Source: an uncultured Candidatus Saccharibacteria bacterium (GTDB lineage: Bacteria > Patescibacteriota > Saccharimonadia > Saccharimonadales > Saccharimonadaceae). Taken from it: a DNA stretch of 64,000 bases. The stretch lies in the NCBI GenBank assembly GCA_938046735.1, contig CALIXF010000008.1:111360-175359 (forward strand), written 5' to 3'. Below the pieces are notes generated by a model. The model was not told the DNA's origin. It was given only the letters and a program-made list of their open reading frames with translations, and did no database searches. Below, piece after piece: positions 17,199-25,493 of the stretch. Every line of letters begins with the position of its first letter. The stretch's first letter is position 1. Made by a program: the position numbers and the translations under genes.

Positions 17199-19031
17199 TT
17201 AGTCTATTTGCAGAGCCTTACAATTTTTCTTCAATCGTTCGATTAATTTCTTTTGCGCGACTTCAAGATTTTCATTGTCAGCTCGCCAGACTTTTAGTGC
17301 CGAATCTTGAATTGCTCGACCAAAAGAGAAAGAGATTCTGTATTTACCATTATTCTCACGAATAATTGCTTTTAAATTCTCGGTTGATTGTTCGTCATCC
17401 TGACCGCCAGATAAGAAAACAATACCACCTATATTTTTTGGTACAGTTTCAGAAATCAATTTCATAGTCATTCGTCCAGTTTCATCCGGCTGGTTTTGCT
17501 TACTATAAATCATGTTAATTTTTAAAATACAGAAGTTAAGTGGTACTCCAAAATTAGCTAATTTTTCTATCAGAACCCTTAATACTGCTTCAGTATTCTT
17601 GTAGTACGTCGTAATCTCTTGTGCGCCAATTAAAACCTCCGGTTCGATAATGGGCACCAAGTCTTTATCTATCGCTTTCTTTGCATATCTCGCTAAATCG
17701 CTAGTGTTTTGATTAATTACTACTTCTGGTATTTTTTGAGCTTCCTCAGGTTCAAATACTGCTCGCCATTTTGTAAATCGAAATCCCAGATTGTAGTATT
17801 TTGATAACCTAATATCAAGATCATCAAGCCCGCAAGTCTTATAGTTGGTATGGTTAGGTATTTTTTCAAGGCCGAGATCCACTTTTACGCCTGGCAAAAT
17901 CCTCTGCATCATTAAAAAATCCGGCACACTCTGTTTATTACTTAATTCCTGTATCGCGGTCTCTTGGGATAAGATCATTCCATTCAAAAAATCAGAAATT
18001 TTTGGTGTAGTTATAAGAAATTCACGATATTTTTCTTGTGTTATTCTAGTCTCTGGTAAATTATATTTTCTAAGTTTGCGACGAATAGATTTTTTAGATT
18101 CATCAATCGCTAAAATTCCTTTTTGGTCTGCAGTTAAAGAATGGGCAATTAGCTGCAAATTATCTTCTTTTTGTAATAATTTCTTTAGTCGACTATACAG
18201 TTTATTGATATTTAAGGTTTTATTAATTTTTGCATTTTCAATATTAATTTTTGCTAGCTTAAGTGCACGATCAAGGTTCCATCCAGAAGCTAAGGCGGCA
18301 AAAATCGTACTTGCAGTGATCGAATAGATAGCTAAGTGTGTCTGAAAATATTTCTTATTATGTGTAAAGAAAACTTTATAATCATCTGTTGTAATACTTT
18401 CTGGGGTAACTCGAAAAATTCTGCCGGGTTTTCCGATTTGCTTGCTGATATTCAGCCATTTTTCTTTAGTATTTATTATTTCATCCTCACCCGTAATAAA
18501 AATAAATTTCGCCCTAGAAACTAGTTTCCTTCCAATCTCTTGCGCTAGTACATCATCATTTTTATATAAGAATCCAAAACTCTTTTGGTTCATATGGATC
18601 ACCAATTTTGTGTCTTGATGTTGTTTTAGGTATTGTTCTATTTTTCCTAAACCGCTGAGATCTAACCTGGCTGAACGGTCAATAAAAATCCAATCTAGCG
18701 CTGATTCTGGTATAGTAAATTCGGTTTTGCCGCAAGAGTTCGTGGTCAAATATTTTACCGAATTTCGTGTTTTTAGAACATAGCGACTGTCATGCTTGTG
18801 GCTATTTGAGTCTTGTATATTTCCGATATAGCTATTAAGTCTAAAATTACGTAGCACCTCATCGACAATACTGGCCCCACTCAGTATACTTTCTTTATTT
18901 TTATAATATAATGCTTCTTCATCGAACTCTGTATCAAGGAAAATTTGTCCAATATTCCCAACCTCAAATAGGTTTTCTGGAAATTCAAGATAAGTATCTT
19001 TAATTATATTGCCCACAATCAATATATTCAT
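17199..19031 (-). CDS. PfkB-like (degenerate) domain fused to class I fructose-bisphosphate aldolase
   Basis: 610 residues. The C-terminal ~320 residues are a class I FBP aldolase of the animal/plant type: K-G-I-L-A-I-D-E-S near 302, V-K-V-D, T-K-W-R, I-E-P-E-V-L, the Schiff-base Lys in I-L-K-I-N-M-I near 503, and F-L-S-G-G-Q and S-F-G-R-A further on, so it should be active in glycolysis. The N-terminal ~280 residues resemble a PfkB/ribokinase sugar kinase (V-G-N-I start, late A-L-x-S-G-W-x-L-x-x-A-L-x-L-A helix). However, the G-A-G-D catalytic motif reads T-A-S-T, so kinase activity is doubtful. The message is predicted leaderless (TAGAAT ends 6 nt before the ATG). Confidence 0.85.
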   Translation of the reverse strand: MNILIVGNIIKDTYLEFPENLFEVGNIGQIFLDTEFDEEALYYKNKESILSGASIVDEVLRNFRLNSYIGNIQDSNSHKHDSRYVLKTRNSVKYLTTNSCGKTEFTIPESALDWIFIDRSARLDLSGLGKIEQYLKQHQDTKLVIHMNQKSFGFLYKNDDVLAQEIGRKLVSRAKFIFITGEDEIINTKEKWLNISKQIGKPGRIFRVTPESITTDDYKVFFTHNKKYFQTHLAIYSITASTIFAALASGWNLDRALKLAKINIENAKINKTLNINKLYSRLKKLLQKEDNLQLIAHSLTADQKGILAIDESKKSIRRKLRKYNLPETRITQEKYREFLITTPKISDFLNGMILSQETAIQELSNKQSVPDFLMMQRILPGVKVDLGLEKIPNHTNYKTCGLDDLDIRLSKYYNLGFRFTKWRAVFEPEEAQKIPEVVINQNTSDLARYAKKAIDKDLVPIIEPEVLIGAQEITTYYKNTEAVLRVLIEKLANFGVPLNFCILKINMIYSKQNQPDETGRMTMKLISETVPKNIGGIVFLSGGQDDEQSTENLKAIIRENNGKYRISFSFGRAIQDSALKVWRADNENLEVAQKKLIERLKKNCKALQID

Positions 19032-19037
19032 AAGCTT

Positions 19038-19046
19038 ATTCTAGCA
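19038..19046 (-). promoter_or_regulatory. Leaderless-type promoter for aldolase fusion
   Basis: TGC-TAGAAT on the minus strand ends 6 nt before the ATG at 19031. There is no Shine-Dalgarno. Confidence 0.65.
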
Positions 19047-19114
19047 TAGAAATACTCAGGGTATAAAACTAAAAATTATAAAATCTTATAGAACTATCAA
19101 GTTTTTCTAGACAA

Positions 19115-19136
19115 CAAAAAAGACCCCGCAGGGTCT
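19115..19136 (-). terminator. Terminator of the trm-like/rpmA operon
   Basis: On the minus strand an AGACCC/GGGTCT stem with a 4-nt loop is followed by six T residues, just after rpmA. Confidence 0.85.
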
Positions 19137-19146
19137 CTTTAATATT

Positions 19147-19419
19147 TTAGCGAACTTCAACACGAACACGTGGTAATGAGCGACCAGAAAAATGGGTTTT
19201 CTTCGTTTTTACAAAAGTAACTACACCATCCTTAGCAGCGTGAATTGTGAAGTTGCGAGACACATAAGTGCCTGGGCCTGCAATCTTAGTACTGCCAGTT
19301 TGACGAACTAATACTTCGCCATTACGAACTTTTTGACCACCAAAGCGCTTTACGCCGAGGCGTTGACCAGCGTTATTATGAACGTTCTTCGCGGTACCAC
19401 CAGCTTTAACATGTGACAT
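19147..19419 (-). CDS. rpmA: 50S ribosomal protein L27
   Basis: 90 residues. The family core R-L-G-V-K-R-F-G-G-Q is at about 21-30, followed by V-R-Q-T-G-S and the usual basic C-terminus. It binds near the peptidyl-transferase centre and supports A- and P-site tRNAs. Unusually, it is not next to rplU (L21) or obg; it follows a tRNA/RNA methyltransferase gene by 8 nt, so the two form an operon ending at the terminator just downstream. No clear Shine-Dalgarno is visible, so translation may depend on coupling. Confidence 0.95.
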   Translation of the reverse strand: MSHVKAGGTAKNVHNNAGQRLGVKRFGGQKVRNGEVLVRQTGSTKIAGPGTYVSRNFTIHAAKDGVVTFVKTKKTHFSGRSLPRVRVEVR

Positions 19420-19427
19420 ATTTTAGC

Positions 19428-20597
19428 CTATCTTTTCCTTATTACTATTATTTCTCGAGCTACAATCTGACCTTCTCGGAAGTAGAGTAAATCTGACTGA
19501 CTCAAATCTTGAAACTTTTCAAAATTATATCCCATCTCTTGGATTTCGTCAAGAATGTTCATTCTTGCGTACTTACCATTTTCTCTAAGCCAAGCCGGTA
19601 CTGCCATGACGATCGGTGTCCCGGGGCAAAGCTGTGGAGCGATATTTTTCAAGAAACCTATGGTAATTTCTCGGCAATGCGCTTTTTCGGATTTAAACTT
19701 AATATCTACTGGTGGTTTTGACATCGGTGCACCGAGATAACTTTCAAAAGCCACTGCATTAATTTGGCCTTCCCATTGAAAGCTCATCGCATCTCCGACC
19801 GTTAATTTATCAATAATTGTATCCTTATTATCAATTAGTCTATCGCTGATCTTAAAACGTTTTCGATTCTTCTCATTAAATAACCAAACTAAATTCTTTT
19901 TTGAGTATTCTATCATCCGTTCATTCAGGTCAGTACCGTAGGGTGTATAACCCATGATGGCAGCTTCTTGTAAGAGTACTCCCGTTCCGCAAAATGGATC
20001 AAGAATTCTTGCTCCTTCTGGTAGTGGTCCACAAAGATTAATTAAGATCTGTGCCAGTTTTGGTGGCAACATTCCTACTTTTGCGTCTCTTGCTGGCCTT
20101 GCTTGATCACGCTCTGTGTAGGCAGTAATATTTTGTGTACCAAGGCTTAAGTAGATTTCACGATCTAATAATAAAATCTCAAAACAGCCAGGCTTTTCGC
20201 CTAATTGATTGTGATGTGCGGTGGCCGAAGAAATTTCAGATTCTTTGCTAGTAATTACTCGTACACTGCGACCTATTTTTCCGAGACTTCGTTTGAGTTC
20301 CATACTTTTTTGAAAAGCAAAATTTGCCTTCGCGTGTTTAGATAAATCTGAGATACCAAGGGTGATTTTCCCTTTGGGATGCGATATATCTAGAAATTTC
20401 GTCAAATTTTTAAAATCGCCCTCAAAAAGCTTACCGAGTTTTATTGTTCCACCCAGCCTATTAATATCCGGTATCGACGTTTCGGTTTGAAAAATAATCA
20501 AATTCTTTCCAAGTAGTTTAGCCTGTCTATCATATTGTGCTTGGATTTCCGCCAATGAAATCAGGGGTTGACGCCCTGCAATCGCGAGGTATTTCAT
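19428..20597 (-). CDS. Trm11/TrmG10-like RNA N2-guanosine methyltransferase
   Basis: 389 residues from the ATG at 20597. The frame extends upstream to 20672, but the extended -10 TACAAT ends 7 nt before 20597, which fixes the shorter start. The N-terminal part (Y-L-A-I-A-G-R-x-P-x-x-S-L-A-E-I) matches the start of Trm11-type proteins and may include a THUMP-like region. The Rossmann methyltransferase domain has motif I D-P-F-C-G-T-G near residue 215. Motif IV is not D-P-P-Y but E-S-Y-L-G, an atypical variant. It probably methylates tRNA guanosine; the exact site is unknown. Confidence 0.75.
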   Translation of the reverse strand: MKYLAIAGRQPLISLAEIQAQYDRQAKLLGKNLIIFQTETSIPDINRLGGTIKLGKLFEGDFKNLTKFLDISHPKGKITLGISDLSKHAKANFAFQKSMELKRSLGKIGRSVRVITSKESEISSATAHHNQLGEKPGCFEILLLDREIYLSLGTQNITAYTERDQARPARDAKVGMLPPKLAQILINLCGPLPEGARILDPFCGTGVLLQEAAIMGYTPYGTDLNERMIEYSKKNLVWLFNEKNRKRFKISDRLIDNKDTIIDKLTVGDAMSFQWEGQINAVAFESYLGAPMSKPPVDIKFKSEKAHCREITIGFLKNIAPQLCPGTPIVMAVPAWLRENGKYARMNILDEIQEMGYNFEKFQDLSQSDLLYFREGQIVAREIIVIRKR

Positions 20598-20604
20598 ATG
20601 TATT

Positions 20605-20613
20605 ATTGTATCA
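20605..20613 (-). promoter_or_regulatory. Leaderless-type promoter for Trm11-like gene
   Basis: TGA-TACAAT on the minus strand ends 7 nt before the ATG at 20597. This decides the start over the upstream in-frame ATG. Confidence 0.65.
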
Positions 20614-20697
20614 AAAACCTTGGTTAATGTTAAATTAGACCATTTTTTGTTTATATTATAAAACTCTCCCATTTTTTATTTAATCCTAAAACACCTA

Positions 20698-20706
20698 TGC
20701 TATAAT
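20698..20706 (+). promoter_or_regulatory. Extended -10 for flippase-like gene
   Basis: TGC-TATAAT ends 9 nt before the ATG at 20716. The predicted leader is 0-3 nt. Confidence 0.65.
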
Positions 20707-20715
20707 ACCTAAGAT

Positions 20716-21834
20716 ATGTTTAAAAAAATTCTTAGCTTAATTACATTAGCTCTTGTTGCCCTTGTTGTCTGGGGTGCTTGGGATCAAATCACTGCTGCTA
20801 CTAGCTGTATCTTTGGCGGACATTGTATCGAAGGTGGCGAATTCACTATCAACTTATTTATCGTCTTCCTCCTCATTCCAGAACAGTTATTCATGTACTA
20901 CTGCGCGGGCAAAATTTTCTTTGCTTACATGGCAGGCAAGCAAAAAATTAACGGGAAGGGACAGGAAACTAAAAAGATTTCGACTTGGGAACTCGCCCGT
21001 ATCTCTTTTGAGCTAAACTTTGTTAATCATGCCATTCCATCTGGTGGTGTTTCTGGTCTCGGTTATATCACTTGGCGTCTCAAAAATTATGGTGCAACTG
21101 CCGGACAGGTTAGTTTCATGTATATCTTGCGCTATCTAATCACTATTCTTGCTAATCAAACTCAAACCATCTTTGCAATTATTTTCTTGCTTGTAACTAG
21201 TAGCGTTCCTTCTAATGCTTACTGGATGATTTGGCTGGTTGGAGCCATGAGTGTTGGTATTATTGTTGCTATTGCTATCTTGATCGCCATTGTTTCAAGT
21301 CATAAGATGATCCGTTGGGCCGCTAAAGAGTTGACCGCTTTTGTTAACTGGATAGTAAAAACTATAACTTTTGGTAAGAAAAAGCAGGTTCTTAATCTTG
21401 AGAAAGTTAATAAATACTTTATGGATCTTCATGATGATTTTCTCACGGCGAAAAAAGATAAGAAACTGCTTGTTAAACCAATTATCTGGGGTTTTCTTTA
21501 TAATTTCTTAGAAATCGCAACCTATGAGATTGTTGCTTTGTCTCTTGGCCATGGCGAAATCTTCCCACAAATCATGGTCGCTGAGGCTCTCGGTTCGCTG
21601 ATTGGCGCAGTTCTTCCAACCCCAGGTGGTGTTGGCGGATACGAAGGCTCAATGATTACCGTGATGTGTATTCTTGGCACTAATCTTGCTGTTGCCAGTA
21701 CCGTTGTTATTGTCACTCGTGTCATTGTTCTACTTAACACTATCATCTCCGGTTATGGTTTTTACCAAAACGCCATCTCCAAGATCGGTAAGGCCGATAA
21801 GAAAAAAGTTTTTGAAGCTTCAAAAGAATCGTAA
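20716..21834 (+). CDS. Flippase-like LPG-synthase transmembrane domain protein
   Basis: 372 residues with about eight hydrophobic segments. The conserved P-T-P-G-G-V-G-G-Y-E motif near residue 300 identifies the lysylphosphatidylglycerol-synthase TM (YbhN/UPF0104) superfamily. No aminoacyl-transferase domain is fused, so it is a stand-alone membrane part, suggesting lipid or lipid-linked substrate translocation rather than lysyl-PG synthesis. A second proline/glycine motif, P-S-G-G-V-S-G-L-G, occurs near residue 112. xseA begins 2 nt after the stop, so it shares this promoter. Confidence 0.82.
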   Translation: MFKKILSLITLALVALVVWGAWDQITAATSCIFGGHCIEGGEFTINLFIVFLLIPEQLFMYYCAGKIFFAYMAGKQKINGKGQETKKISTWELARISFELNFVNHAIPSGGVSGLGYITWRLKNYGATAGQVSFMYILRYLITILANQTQTIFAIIFLLVTSSVPSNAYWMIWLVGAMSVGIIVAIAILIAIVSSHKMIRWAAKELTAFVNWIVKTITFGKKKQVLNLEKVNKYFMDLHDDFLTAKKDKKLLVKPIIWGFLYNFLEIATYEIVALSLGHGEIFPQIMVAEALGSLIGAVLPTPGGVGGYEGSMITVMCILGTNLAVASTVVIVTRVIVLLNTIISGYGFYQNAISKIGKADKKKVFEASKES

Positions 21835-21836
21835 AA

Positions 21837-22934
21837 ATGTCGGAAGCCCCGCGTTTTACTGTTAGTCAGTTTATTGCTGTTACGAATCAGGTTTTAGAAA
21901 CCGGTCTAAGTGATGTTGTACTTTTTGGCGAGGTTAGTAGTTTCAAAATCAACCAGGGCAAGTGGGTCTTCTTTGATCTGAAAGATGCCGAATCTTCGGT
22001 TGGTTGTTTTATGACCGTCTACCAGCTTGGCGGTTTTCCGCTTGAAGACGGAATGAAAATTGCCGTACAAGCTACGCCAAAACTTACTTCCTTCGGCAAG
22101 TTTAGCTTAACCATCAAACGTTTTCATCCACTCGGTGAAGGTAGCTTAAAGAAAGCCTTTGAGTTGCTTAAGGCTAAGTTGCAGAAAGAAGGGCTTTTCG
22201 ATCCCGCCAAAAAACGTCCTATTGCTCGTAATTTTGAACGCCTTGGTGTCATTTCTTCCACGCAAGCTGCTGGTTATGCCGACTTTATTAAGATTATTAA
22301 CGAACGTTGGGGCGAGCTTAAGATTCAAGTGGCTCATACTCAGGTTCAGGGTTTACCGGCCGTGGACCAAATCGTTCGCGCTATTGAATATATGAATCAG
22401 CACACTGACAATCAAGTAATTGCTTTAATTCGTGGTGGTGGATCCAAAGATGATCTAGCGATTTTTAACGACGAAAAACTCATTCGTGCCATCGCTGCTA
22501 GTCGTATCCCTATCATTACGGGTATTGGTCATGAAGTTGATGAGTCTTTGGCGGATCTTGCAGCAGATCTCGCCGCTTCAACGCCTAGTAATGCTGCTCA
22601 ATTTCTAACTCGTGATCGTCAAGCTGAAATTCATTCACTTAAAATACAAGTTTCGCGTATTCATCAGCAAGTTATGGGTAAGATTAATATTGAAGAGCAT
22701 AAACTCCAGGAGCAGATCGAAAATATTCGCACAAAAATCTTTAATTTATTACAACTCGAGCTTCAGAAGATTCAACAAAAGCAGAAGATTATTGAAAATC
22801 TCAATCCAGACATTGTTTTAAAACGTGGGTATGCTATTATCCATGGTCAGATCGCGGAGCATTCATTAATTACGCTTGAAACAGCAAAATATCGAGCAGA
22901 GGCAAAAATTATTAAGGTTAGGAATAAGGAGTAA
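21837..22934 (+). CDS. xseA: Exodeoxyribonuclease VII large subunit
   Basis: 365 residues, shorter than E. coli XseA (~455). An N-terminal OB-fold (about 1-100) precedes the catalytic region with I-R-G-G-G-S-K-D-D-L-x-x-F-N-D near residue 200 and G-I-G-H-E-V-D near 230. A coiled-coil helical region (about 260-335) binds the small subunit. The enzyme cuts single-stranded DNA into acid-soluble oligonucleotides. It begins 2 nt after the preceding stop and is followed by xseB, the usual pairing. Confidence 0.95.
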   Translation: MSEAPRFTVSQFIAVTNQVLETGLSDVVLFGEVSSFKINQGKWVFFDLKDAESSVGCFMTVYQLGGFPLEDGMKIAVQATPKLTSFGKFSLTIKRFHPLGEGSLKKAFELLKAKLQKEGLFDPAKKRPIARNFERLGVISSTQAAGYADFIKIINERWGELKIQVAHTQVQGLPAVDQIVRAIEYMNQHTDNQVIALIRGGGSKDDLAIFNDEKLIRAIAASRIPIITGIGHEVDESLADLAADLAASTPSNAAQFLTRDRQAEIHSLKIQVSRIHQQVMGKINIEEHKLQEQIENIRTKIFNLLQLELQKIQQKQKIIENLNPDIVLKRGYAIIHGQIAEHSLITLETAKYRAEAKIIKVRNKE

Positions 22935-22935
22935 T

Positions 22936-23172
22936 ATGGCAGACGCAATTACCACTAAAAAAATAAAGTCTAAAACTAAAGACTTAACAATTAATCAAAA
23001 ACTAGAGCAGCTTGACCAACAGATCGAATGGTTTTATGGTGATAATTTTTCTCTTGAAGAGGCTACTCAAAGATATCAGGAAGCTGCCACGTCTGCCAAG
23101 GAAATCGAAGCAAAGTTAAACGAGATCAAAAATCAAATTGAAATCATTAATCATGATTTTAGTAAGGAATAA
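22936..23172 (+). CDS. xseB: Exodeoxyribonuclease VII small subunit
   Basis: 78 residues from the ATG at 22936, which has AAGGAG just upstream, at the end of xseA. The frame is open further upstream inside xseA, but that would add residues unlike the family. The helical-hairpin core (K-L-E-Q-L-D-x-x-I-E-W-F ... S-L-E-E-A) is typical. It is the regulatory and stabilising partner of XseA, in an operon with it. Confidence 0.92.
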   Translation: MADAITTKKIKSKTKDLTINQKLEQLDQQIEWFYGDNFSLEEATQRYQEAATSAKEIEAKLNEIKNQIEIINHDFSKE

Positions 23173-23233
23173 TCTCATTATAAATAGCTGTATAACTTTA
23201 CAAAAAAAATAATCATAAGTAAAATAGAAATAT

Positions 23234-24280
23234 ATGGATAATCAGGGTTCAAATAGTTTTAATAACAATCAGAGTGCAACACCTCGTGATGCTAATTTTT
23301 GGAATCCAGTTCCTCCACAAAGTCAGCAATCTACTCAGTTGACTCCATCCGTTCAAACTCCACAGTCTTATGTCTCCACGTCCACATCATCTGCTCCTGT
23401 TTCACAAAACAATAATTATAATACACAGAGCTATGGTCAACCTTCGTCCACTTACCAGCCTTATGATTCCGTTGCCACTCCTCAGTCTTCTACTATACCC
23501 CAGACCTCACAATCATTTACGTCTGCAAATAATACTTCATTTGCCACTCAGGTTACAGATCCTTCCGGAAATCTTTTAAGTAAAGATTTTAACCTTATGA
23601 CTGATGAAGAAAAGAAGGAAGCTGAGCGTATTGCGCGCGCTAAAAACCGTATTGATCTTCTAAAAACTATCGGTCTCATCGTTGTCTCTCTTCTCGCCGT
23701 CCTTTTTATTGGGCTCTTTATTTGGATGACATTAAAATGGAGCGAAGCCAATACTAATGTTCAAGGTAAAATTGATGTTGCCGTTGCTGAGGCAAGGAAC
23801 AGTCTCCAGACTAAGCTAGAGGGCGATTTTGAAGAAAAAGAAAAATATCCTTTCCTTACTTTTTCTGGTCCAACTGATCTTGGCTCTCTTAATTTTGAGT
23901 ATCCAAAAACTTGGAATCTCTATGTCCCAGATGATGCCAGTCGTGGTGGCGACTATCACGCCTACCTTAATCCTGGTCAGGTTAACGTTGTTGACGATTC
24001 TACAGTCATGGCTCTTCGTGTTACCATTAAAAGTGAACAGATGGATCGTGTACTCGAGGATTATACTCGTAAAGTTGAATCTGGCGAGATGACCGTTTCT
24101 TCAACCGTTGTGAATGGTGTAAATGTTAGTGTATATACCGGTAAGCTCGATAGTGATCTTATGGGTATTGTTTGTATCTTCAAGATCCGTGATAAGACAG
24201 CCATTCTCCAAACCGACTCTAGTAATGTATTTCGCGCTGATTTCGAGCGTATTCTCTCAACTATTCGATTTAATAATTAA
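23234..24280 (+). CDS. Bitopic membrane protein with Gln/Ser/Thr/Pro-rich N-terminus
   Basis: 348 residues. Residues 1-115 are low complexity (Asn, Gln, Ser, Thr, Pro). A charged strip and one membrane helix follow (about 140-163), then a ~180-residue outer domain. That domain contains F-E-Y-P-K-T-W near residue 222, the kind of start seen in PsbP-like beta-rich domains; this is a weak resemblance only. A TAAAAT box ends 8 nt before the ATG, so transcription starts close to the start codon. Its overall plan matches the protein at 3265. Confidence 0.75.
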   Translation: MDNQGSNSFNNNQSATPRDANFWNPVPPQSQQSTQLTPSVQTPQSYVSTSTSSAPVSQNNNYNTQSYGQPSSTYQPYDSVATPQSSTIPQTSQSFTSANNTSFATQVTDPSGNLLSKDFNLMTDEEKKEAERIARAKNRIDLLKTIGLIVVSLLAVLFIGLFIWMTLKWSEANTNVQGKIDVAVAEARNSLQTKLEGDFEEKEKYPFLTFSGPTDLGSLNFEYPKTWNLYVPDDASRGGDYHAYLNPGQVNVVDDSTVMALRVTIKSEQMDRVLEDYTRKVESGEMTVSSTVVNGVNVSVYTGKLDSDLMGIVCIFKIRDKTAILQTDSSNVFRADFERILSTIRFNN

Positions 24281-24338
24281 AAAATCCAACACTTTTTATA
24301 TATTTTAAGTCATTTTCACTGTCAGCTAGTTTTTCTTT

Positions 24339-24346
24339 GTTATAAT
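24339..24346 (+). promoter_or_regulatory. Leaderless-type promoter for histidine kinase/receiver/recO
   Basis: TGT-TATAAT (TATAAT at 24341-24346) ends 6 nt before the ATG at 24353. Confidence 0.7.
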
Positions 24347-24352
24347 CTACCT

Positions 24353-25042
24353 ATGATAAGTGAGGTCGGAGGTTTAACAGTTGTTGCGCATGAATTGAAA
24401 AGTCCACTTGCGGCAATGCGCCAGCTTGCTCTTTCAATGGATTTTCAGGAGGATGATCTAGCGGAACTTCAAAAAACTAAAAAACAGCTTATTAATATTT
24501 CCGAGCGAGCATTGAGGCAGGTCAATGATTTAGCAAAAATTGCTAGGCTCGAAGATGGTCTTTTTGAAATGGGACCAGTCTCTGTTCATCGTATTTGCGA
24601 ACACGTACTTACCGAACTGAAGCCGTTTTTTGATATAAACCAGCGCAGTGTTTCTGCATCTTATAAAAATCGTAACGGTCTTGTGATTGCAAACCCAGAT
24701 CTACTCTTTAGTATTGTCTACAATTTTTGTGTCAATGCTATGTATTATTCGACCACCGACACAGAATCTTGTCTTATTGTTTCTGATCGTGGCGATATGG
24801 TTGAAATCACTGTTCGTGATTTTGGACCTTGTCTTCCCAAACAGATTTGGCAGTCTCTCCGTACCGGTATGAATCGTCCAACTAATATCTCTATGCGGCC
24901 TGGTAGTTCTGGACTAGGCTTATATATTGCTTCAAAATTCTCTCAGTATATGCAAGCAAATCTCTTTGCTGTTCGTCATCGTGATGGTACAAGTTTTAAA
25001 ATTCGTCTGCCCGCCTCAAAGCAGGTAGCTTTAGCTTTTTAG
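24353..25042 (+). CDS. Soluble histidine kinase lacking a sensor domain
   Basis: 229 residues. The protein begins almost directly with the phosphoacceptor helix (H-E-L-K-S-P-L-A near residue 14) and continues into the ATPase domain: N-box F-C-V-N-A near 125, G1-type D-F-G-P near 160, and G2 S-S-G-L-G-L-Y near 184. There is no transmembrane, PAS or HAMP region, so it must sense a cytoplasmic cue or be recruited by another protein. The next gene, 7 nt away, encodes a lone receiver domain, its likely partner. The predicted mRNA is leaderless and probably continues into recO. Confidence 0.88.
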   Translation: MISEVGGLTVVAHELKSPLAAMRQLALSMDFQEDDLAELQKTKKQLINISERALRQVNDLAKIARLEDGLFEMGPVSVHRICEHVLTELKPFFDINQRSVSASYKNRNGLVIANPDLLFSIVYNFCVNAMYYSTTDTESCLIVSDRGDMVEITVRDFGPCLPKQIWQSLRTGMNRPTNISMRPGSSGLGLYIASKFSQYMQANLFAVRHRDGTSFKIRLPASKQVALAF

Positions 25043-25049
25043 GATTTAT

Positions 25050-25475
25050 ATGTCTGATTTTCAAAAAACCATGCAAGCCATTCCTGAAATCTTTATCATT
25101 GAGGATGATCCAATCTTTACCAGGCTTTTTGAAAAAAATTTACAGAAAACTTTCGATAAATTTCAACAAAAATTTGATCTCTGCTGCTTTACGAATTGTA
25201 TTGATGCGATCGCCGCTTTGCCTGATGATTGTCAACCTCCAGCCCTTTTTATTCTTGATATTCTTCTCACTGGGCCAGATGGCTTTACTTTCTTAAATGA
25301 AATTGCTTCGTATCCTGATCTCTCTAGCATACCGGTTATTATTGTTTCTTCTTTAAATTTTCCTGATCGATCATTTGAAAGTTATAATATTGTAAAAATC
25401 CTCAATAAGACTACAATGATGCCTACTGATCTTACTAATTCTGTCATAGAAATTCTTAATTTAAAAGCAACCTAA
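25050..25475 (+). CDS. Stand-alone response-regulator receiver domain
   Basis: 141 residues. It has the acidic pair (I-E-D-D near 17-20), the phosphoacceptor Asp in I-L-D-I-L near residue 73, S-S in V-S-S-L, and the conserved Lys in L-N-K. There is no output domain, so it acts through protein contact rather than by DNA binding. It follows the histidine kinase by 7 nt and precedes recO by 18 nt. Placement ahead of a recombination mediator may be only operon convenience. Confidence 0.87.
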   Translation: MSDFQKTMQAIPEIFIIEDDPIFTRLFEKNLQKTFDKFQQKFDLCCFTNCIDAIAALPDDCQPPALFILDILLTGPDGFTFLNEIASYPDLSSIPVIIVSSLNFPDRSFESYNIVKILNKTTMMPTDLTNSVIEILNLKAT

Positions 25476-25493
25476 AATGAGATTTGTAATTTT

